DNA of 64,000 nucleotides from Mycolicibacterium novocastrense. Lineage in GTDB: Bacteria; Actinomycetota; Actinomycetes; Mycobacteriales; Mycobacteriaceae. The translations under genes were made by a program, and so were the position numbers. Shown in pieces: positions 59,705 to 64,000 of this stretch (positions within the stretch are counted from its first letter, which is position 1; each line of letters begins with the position of its first letter). The stretch lies in the NCBI RefSeq assembly GCF_001570485.1, contig NZ_BCTA01000093.1:264228-328227 (forward strand), read 5' to 3'. The notes below the pieces were generated by a model, which was not told the DNA's origin, searched no databases, and worked only from the letters and a program-made list of their open reading frames with translations.

Positions 59705-60097
59705 ATGACCGACACTGCACAGGCAACGGAAACGCTTGTTCGCGACTTTCTCGACGCATGGACGACAAGGGATCTCGACACGATCTGTTCGGCCTTCGCC
59801 GACGATGCCGTCTACCACAACGTGCCGGTGGACCCGGTTGCCGGCATCACCGACATCCGGGCGATCTTTCAGGCGTTCCTTGACGCCTTCGCCGAGGCCA
59901 AGCTGGACATCGTCTCGCTCGCCGCCGCGCCCGGTCTGGCACTCGTCGAACGGGTCGACTACTTCACGCTCAACGACGGCGGCAAGGTCGAATTGCCCGT
60001 GACGGGTGTGTTCGAGACGGCGAACGGCAAGATCACCCGCTTCAGCGACTACTTCGACCTCGCGGACTTCGAGCGCCAAAGCGGATTCAAGTTGTAG
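59705..60097 (+). CDS. Limonene-1,2-epoxide hydrolase-like protein
   Basis: A 130-residue protein of the limonene-epoxide hydrolase family (NTF2-like fold), which opens epoxides by a one-step Asp-Arg-Asp mechanism. The catalytic set is recognisable: Tyr37 and Asn39 in AVYHNVPVDP, Arg83 and Asp85 in LVERVDYF, Asp115 in TRFSDYFDL. An AAGGAGG ribosome binding site precedes the ATG. With a P450 nearby, it could act on an epoxide made by that enzyme or on a steroid or terpenoid epoxide. Substrate unknown. Confidence 0.86.
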   Translation: MTDTAQATETLVRDFLDAWTTRDLDTICSAFADDAVYHNVPVDPVAGITDIRAIFQAFLDAFAEAKLDIVSLAAAPGLALVERVDYFTLNDGGKVELPVTGVFETANGKITRFSDYFDLADFERQSGFKL

Positions 60098-60171
60098 GAG
60101 ATTTCGCGGTCGGCGCTTCTGGCAGGATTCGAGGTGCTCCTCGGTCGCGGAGCGAGGAAGGGGGGTCGGAC

Positions 60172-61365
60172 ATGGAGCCCGTCGTGGGCGCGGTCAAACG
60201 CCGCCCGAAGGATCGTAAGAAGCAGATCCTGCAGCAAGCCGTGCGGCTCTTCACCGAGCGCGGTTTCCACTCGGTGCGCTTGGAGGAGATCGCAGAGGCG
60301 GCGGGTGTCACCGCCCGTGCCCTGTACCGCCACTACGAGAACAAGCAGGCGCTGCTCGCCGCCGCGATCATCACCGCGCAGGACGAGTACCAGAGCGTGC
60401 GCCGGCCGATGGGCCGGAAATCGGACTCGACCGATCAGCCGCTGCGCGACGAGCTACCGGATCTCATCGCCGCCGCCGTAGCCACCCGCGCGCTGACGGT
60501 GCTGTGGCAGCGCGAGGCGCGCTATCTCAACGACGGCGACCGCGCACAGGTACGCAGCAGGATCAACGCCATCGTGGCGGGCATGCAGGCCGGTGTCCGC
60601 CTCGAAGTGCCCGAATTGAGCGGCCGGCACTCCGAACTGCGCGCTTGGGCGGTGTCCAGCACGCTGACCAGCCTTGGCAGGCACTCACTGACGTTGCCAC
60701 GGGAGGAGCTGAAAGACGTTCTCTATCAGGCCTGTATGGCTGCGGCGAAGACGCCTCCGGTCAGCGACCTTTCGCCCACCACGGTGCAGCGGCATGATGA
60801 ACGCGCCTTGTTCTCCCGACACGAGACGCTGTTGGCCGCGGGCGCGCGGCTGTTTCGGGCTCAGGGCTACCAAGCCGTCAGCACGAGCGAGATCGGGAAG
60901 TCGGTCGGCATCGCGGGACCGGGTCTGTACCGGTCGTTCCCCTCGAAACAGGCCATCCTGGACACCCTGATCCACCGTCTCGAAGAATGGTGGACCCTCG
61001 AATGCGTCCGCGCGCTGCGGGCCGACGGTGACGACGCCGAGAGCCTGCACCGACTCGTCGCGGGGCGGGTCCGCATCAGCCTGGACGATCCGAATCTGGT
61101 GGCGGTCTCGATCACCGAGCTGGCCCACGCCTCCGATGAGGTTCGGGACGGCTATTCCAGGAGCCAGGCGGATCGAGAGGCGGTGTGGAGTGAACTCATC
61201 CGCAAACTGGTACCCGAAACCACCGTCGCACAGGCACGCCTACTGGTGGCGGCCGCCGACAGCTTCGTCGACGACGTTTCTCGCACATGGCATCTCACGC
61301 GCTATTCCGGCGTGGCCGAGGAGATCACCGCGCTCGCACTGTCGATTCTGACCAGCAGGCGCTGA
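60172..61365 (+). CDS. Double-headed TetR-family regulator
   Basis: A 397-residue protein made of two complete TetR units in tandem. The first DNA-binding domain is at about residues 14-62 (ILQQAVRLFTERGFHSVRLE, EIAEAAGVTARALYRHYENK). The second is at about 222-270 (LLAAGARLFRAQGYQAVSTS, EIGKSVGIAGPGLYRSFPSK). Each is followed by its own helical ligand domain. One chain could therefore act as a pseudo-dimer. It lies 74 bp after the epoxide-hydrolase-like gene and may control that gene and the convergent SDR operon. Confidence 0.92.
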   Translation: MEPVVGAVKRRPKDRKKQILQQAVRLFTERGFHSVRLEEIAEAAGVTARALYRHYENKQALLAAAIITAQDEYQSVRRPMGRKSDSTDQPLRDELPDLIAAAVATRALTVLWQREARYLNDGDRAQVRSRINAIVAGMQAGVRLEVPELSGRHSELRAWAVSSTLTSLGRHSLTLPREELKDVLYQACMAAAKTPPVSDLSPTTVQRHDERALFSRHETLLAAGARLFRAQGYQAVSTSEIGKSVGIAGPGLYRSFPSKQAILDTLIHRLEEWWTLECVRALRADGDDAESLHRLVAGRVRISLDDPNLVAVSITELAHASDEVRDGYSRSQADREAVWSELIRKLVPETTVAQARLLVAAADSFVDDVSRTWHLTRYSGVAEEITALALSILTSRR

Positions 61366-61509
61366 CGCCGTCAGCACTGCCTCATGCACGGACCGGCCGA
61401 GTCTGGTGGGCGGCCGCGGGCGCCGGCATGAGGGGTCTGAACGAATCGGCTGTTGCTTGCGTTTCTCGTTCAATTATTCACCGCCGCAGCATGAGTGAGT
61501 GCACCGGCG

Positions 61510-62280
61510 TCACCAGAGCGCGGCGACGGTGCCACCGTCGACGAGCTGTGCCGTGCCGTTGACCATCGACGCGTCATCCGACAATAGGAACGCAACCACG
61601 CCGGCCATCTCCTGCGGTCCGGCCATCCGGCCCTGCAGCCGGCCGATCATGGTGTCCGCCCCGCCTTCGCCGAGCACCTCGTCGAACGTCGTCATCGCGG
61701 TCCGCTGCATCGGAGTGTCGACGAACGCCGGCAGCACCGCGTTGGATCGGACTCCGACCGACCGTAATTCGGCCGCCGTGATGCGGCTCAGATGGATGAT
61801 TCCCGCCTTCGACATGCCGTATGCCGCCGTGCCCGCCGCAGCGACCACGCCACCCAGCGACGACATGTTGACGATGGCTCCCCCGCCGCGTTCGATCATC
61901 TTCGGCGCGGCGTGCTTGGTGCACAACCACGCACCGCGCAGGTTGATCCGGACGACGCGGTCAAAATCCTCGACCGTGGTGTCGAGCACTGACGCGAAGT
62001 GCACCACGCCGGCATTGGCGACCAGCTTGTCGACGCCTCCGAACGCAGCCGTGCAGGCGGCGACCATGGCGATCACCTGCCGCTCGTCGCTGACATCGGC
62101 AGTATGCGCGACCGCGCCGCACCCGATCGTCGCCGCTGCCCTCTCGGCGGATGAGCCGTCGATGTCAGCGCACAGCACGCGAGCGCCCTCGGCGGCGAGT
62201 CGTTCGGCGATGCCGAGGCCGATGCCCGCGCCCGCACCGGTCACGATCGCGGCCTTTCCGGCGAGGTCTGGATGTGTCAT
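61510..62280 (-). CDS. Short-chain dehydrogenase/reductase
   Basis: A 256-residue classical SDR with the NAD(P)-binding motif TGAGAGIGLG, the NAG motif LVANAGVVH, catalytic Ser in VNMSSLGG and Tyr/Lys in AAYGMSKAG, and the C-terminal FLLSDDASMVNGTAQLVDGG. Asp in CADIDGSS after beta-2 suggests NAD(H) preference. It oxidises an alcohol or reduces a ketone of unknown identity. It follows the RibBA-like gene by 35 bp on the same strand. Confidence 0.92.
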   Translation of the reverse strand: MTHPDLAGKAAIVTGAGAGIGLGIAERLAAEGARVLCADIDGSSAERAAATIGCGAVAHTADVSDERQVIAMVAACTAAFGGVDKLVANAGVVHFASVLDTTVEDFDRVVRINLRGAWLCTKHAAPKMIERGGGAIVNMSSLGGVVAAAGTAAYGMSKAGIIHLSRITAAELRSVGVRSNAVLPAFVDTPMQRTAMTTFDEVLGEGGADTMIGRLQGRMAGPQEMAGVVAFLLSDDASMVNGTAQLVDGGTVAALW

Positions 62281-62315
62281 CGAATCACCTCGGGTCGTTG
62301 CGGCACCCTGCTATT

Positions 62316-63398
62316 TCACCCCGCGACCCGTAGCCCGTGCTCGCGAATCGCGCCGAAGATCACCAGGCCGAATCCCGGTGCGTCGTCGGACAGCCGGACG
62401 GTGTAGACGCCCAGATCGCGCAGAATCCATGCCACCGTCTGTGAGATCGCTTCCGAATCGAACTCTTCGGTGTTCGTCAGGCCGCAGGCGCGCATCGGAC
62501 CGGGCGGGCGCAAATAGATGACGACCCCGCCGGCTTGCGCCCTCATATCGCTGCGCGCGCGGTCCAGATCGGTACCGCATCGGCAAGCGGTCGACCCGAA
62601 GACATCTGCCGTCAGACACTCGACGTGGACGTGCAGCGGTACCGGCACCCCGGCGCCGACATCACCGATGATGATCGCCAGGTGCTCACCGTCGCCGTGC
62701 GCGTCACGGAACCCGATGGCACGGAACGCGCTGCCCCCGTTCGGCAGCACTGTCTCGGCGATTCGCACGACCTGGGGCTCGACGCGCCGTCGATAGCTGA
62801 CGAGCTCCGCCACGGAGACGACGGCCAACCCGTGCTCGAGGGCGAATTCGAGCAGTTCGCCACCTCGCGCCATCGCGGTGGGCCGGTGGCGGGACACGAT
62901 GTCGCACATCCCCGCGGCCTCTGGCCGGCCTGCGAGGCGGGCGAGGTCGAGGGCTGTCTCGGCAGGACCCGGCCGTCCCAGCACGCCGTCCGGAGCCACC
63001 TCGACCGGAACCACGTGCCCGGGCCGGCGAAAGTCCGATGCCTCAGAGCTTTTCGCCGCCAGCGCGGTGATTGTCGCCGCCCGGTCGGTCGCCGATATCC
63101 CGGTGCCGGTACCTCGCCAGTCGACCGCCACCCGATGGGCGCCCGTATCGGAGTGGGTGTCGCCGCGGTGGCAGATCGGCGGCAGGTTCAGCCGCTCGCA
63201 TTCGGCGGTCGGCAGCGCGACCCTGACATAGCCCGAGGAATGCCGGACCGTGAAGGCCAGTAACTGGGACGTGGCCGCTTCGGCGGCGAAAGCGAGATAT
63301 CCCTCATGGTCGTTCTCCGGGCCCATCGTGATGACCACGGGGCGCCCGGCGCCCACCGCTGTGATTGCGCGACGGACCCTGGTGTCGGTCGTCTTCAT
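62316..63398 (-). CDS. RibBA-like protein with degenerate active sites
   Basis: A 360-residue homologue of the fused DHBP synthase/GTP cyclohydrolase II of riboflavin synthesis. The RibB half is clear (RGTGTGISATDRAATITALA, DFRRPGHVVPVEV), but the acidic loop DDEDRENEGD is MGPENDHEGY and the GGHTE histidine is a proline (PGPAET). The RibA half keeps three zinc cysteines (VECLTADVFGSTACRCGTDL), yet the RQEGRG catalytic segment reads RPPGPM. About 25-30 residues around it and the C-terminal tail are missing. It may be non-catalytic or repurposed. It is coupled to the flavin reductase gene by an ATGA overlap. Confidence 0.85.
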   Translation of the reverse strand: MKTTDTRVRRAITAVGAGRPVVITMGPENDHEGYLAFAAEAATSQLLAFTVRHSSGYVRVALPTAECERLNLPPICHRGDTHSDTGAHRVAVDWRGTGTGISATDRAATITALAAKSSEASDFRRPGHVVPVEVAPDGVLGRPGPAETALDLARLAGRPEAAGMCDIVSRHRPTAMARGGELLEFALEHGLAVVSVAELVSYRRRVEPQVVRIAETVLPNGGSAFRAIGFRDAHGDGEHLAIIIGDVGAGVPVPLHVHVECLTADVFGSTACRCGTDLDRARSDMRAQAGGVVIYLRPPGPMRACGLTNTEEFDSEAISQTVAWILRDLGVYTVRLSDDAPGFGLVIFGAIREHGLRVAG

Positions 63399-63907
63399 AT
63401 CTGCTCCTGTAAGTCCGCACGGGCGATCCGGTGAAACCGGCTGCCGTGAAACACAAGTGGCGGCATGGCGGCATCCGCGTCCAAGGCACAGACCTCGAGG
63501 ACCGCGATCGTGTGATCACCTGTCCGTACCTCGCTGCGTAGTCGGCAGTCCAGCCAGGCACTGGCCCTCGACACGACCACCGCTCCGGTCGCCAGCTCCG
63601 TCCAGGGCACACCGGCGAACCGGTCACCGTCTTTGCGCGAGAGACTGCGGCATGCATCGCCGTGGTCCTCGGCCAGCACACTGAGGCCCAGCCGCGCGGC
63701 CTTTTTCAACCGTAGCCACGTCCTGGAGTCGTTTTGGATACAGATCGAGACGAGCGGCGGTTCGACCGAAACCGACGTGAATGAACTCGCCGCCATCCCC
63801 ACCGGCTCTCCGTCGACCATCGCGCACACGGCGGTCACCCCCGACGGGTAGCAGCCGTATACCCGTCGCAGTTCGGCGCCGTCAATGGGTGGGGGGCGCA
63901 GTTCCAC
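63395..63907 (-). CDS. Flavin reductase-domain protein
   Basis: A 170-residue flavin reductase of the HpaC/HsaB type, supplying reduced FMN/FAD to a monooxygenase. Features: YPSGVTAVCAMVDGEPVGMA at the N-terminus, SSFTSVSVEPPLVSICIQND and the C-terminal HDGxF-like PPLVFHGSRFHRI. The start is a GTG at 63905-63907. It is the first gene of flavin reductase-RibBA-like-SDR; its oxygenase partner is not in the window and may lie beyond position 64000. Confidence 0.9.
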   Translation of the reverse strand: MELRPPPIDGAELRRVYGCYPSGVTAVCAMVDGEPVGMAASSFTSVSVEPPLVSICIQNDSRTWLRLKKAARLGLSVLAEDHGDACRSLSRKDGDRFAGVPWTELATGAVVVSRASAWLDCRLRSEVRTGDHTIAVLEVCALDADAAMPPLVFHGSRFHRIARADLQEQI

Positions 63908-64000
63908 TAGCCTCGATCTTTCGTGATGATCGGTTGATGACGGGCGTGTAATGCACGGAAGTGCCTGTCCTGCTTGAGAAAATCGGCTTGTCTAGGTCCA

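Noticed and set aside
61361..61375. GCTGACG-C-CGTCAGC palindrome at the end of the double-TetR gene as terminator
   Set aside because: It overlaps the stop codon, the loop would be only one base for the full stem, and no U-tract follows.
1..64000. CRISPR arrays, tRNA or rRNA genes, insertion sequences, integrases
   Set aside because: None seen: no regularly spaced repeats, no cloverleaf-type sequence noticed between genes, and no transposase or recombinase motifs. A tRNA or ncRNA search program would be needed to exclude small RNAs.

Overview
The window is from a high-GC, fast-growing-type mycobacterium (Mycolicibacterium/Mycobacterium sensu lato). This rests on gene order that matches the M. 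tuberculosis groEL1-groES to infA chromosomal block: groEL1, groES, tsaD, rimI, tsaB/E, alr, gadB, nnr, glmS, glmM, rpsI-rplM, ESX-4, cutinases, truA, rplQ-rpoA-rpsD-rpsK-rpsM-rpmJ-infA, and an Rv3463-like F420 oxidoreductase. ESX-4, cutinase and Mce genes are also mycobacterial hallmarks. No tRNA, rRNA, insertion sequence, phage gene or CRISPR array was seen.

Region 1 (1-12.0 kb, minus strand): groES-groEL1 behind a CIRCE operator, then the t6A set (tsaE, tsaB, rimI, tsaD) transcribed from alr with 1-8 bp overlaps, then gadB, a fused NAD(P)HX repair enzyme, a hydrolase and glmS. Region 2 (12.0-20.9 kb): an alpha/beta hydrolase, a probably leaderless F420-type oxidoreductase, a RhlE-type helicase with a TTG start, a two-gene EspC/EspA-like pair, glmM, a small secreted two-cysteine protein, and rplM-rpsI with a clear promoter and an intrinsic terminator.

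Region 3 (21-31 kb): a compact ESX-4 type VII secretion locus (esxT, esxU, a secretion-associated membrane protein, eccC4 / eccD4, mycP4 / eccB4) without eccE. Region 4 (31-39.5 kb): a CGNR regulator divergent from an EamA transporter, three tandem cutinases, truA and the rpoA ribosomal operon.

Region 5 (39.7-46.9 kb): a plus-strand run in which an SRPBCC-like protein, a response regulator fused to a glutaredoxin-like and a thioredoxin-reductase-like module, a cyclic-nucleotide-domain histidine kinase and two F420-type oxidoreductases lie almost end to end. The fused flavoprotein has no CxxC motif at all. This is the best candidate here for an undescribed signalling system.

Region 6 (46.9-56.2 kb, minus): a complete eight-gene mce operon (yrbEA, yrbEB, mceA-F). 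Region 7 (56.3-64 kb): a small oxidative accessory cluster. It holds a P450, a SnoaL-like protein and a 3Fe-4S-type ferredoxin, all joined by ATGA overlaps; a GAF-LuxR regulator; a limonene-epoxide-hydrolase-like enzyme; a double-headed TetR; an SDR; a RibBA homologue that has lost key active-site residues; and a flavin reductase. Together with the mce importer this suggests uptake and oxidation of a lipid, terpenoid or sterol-like substrate, but the substrate cannot be read from the sequence.
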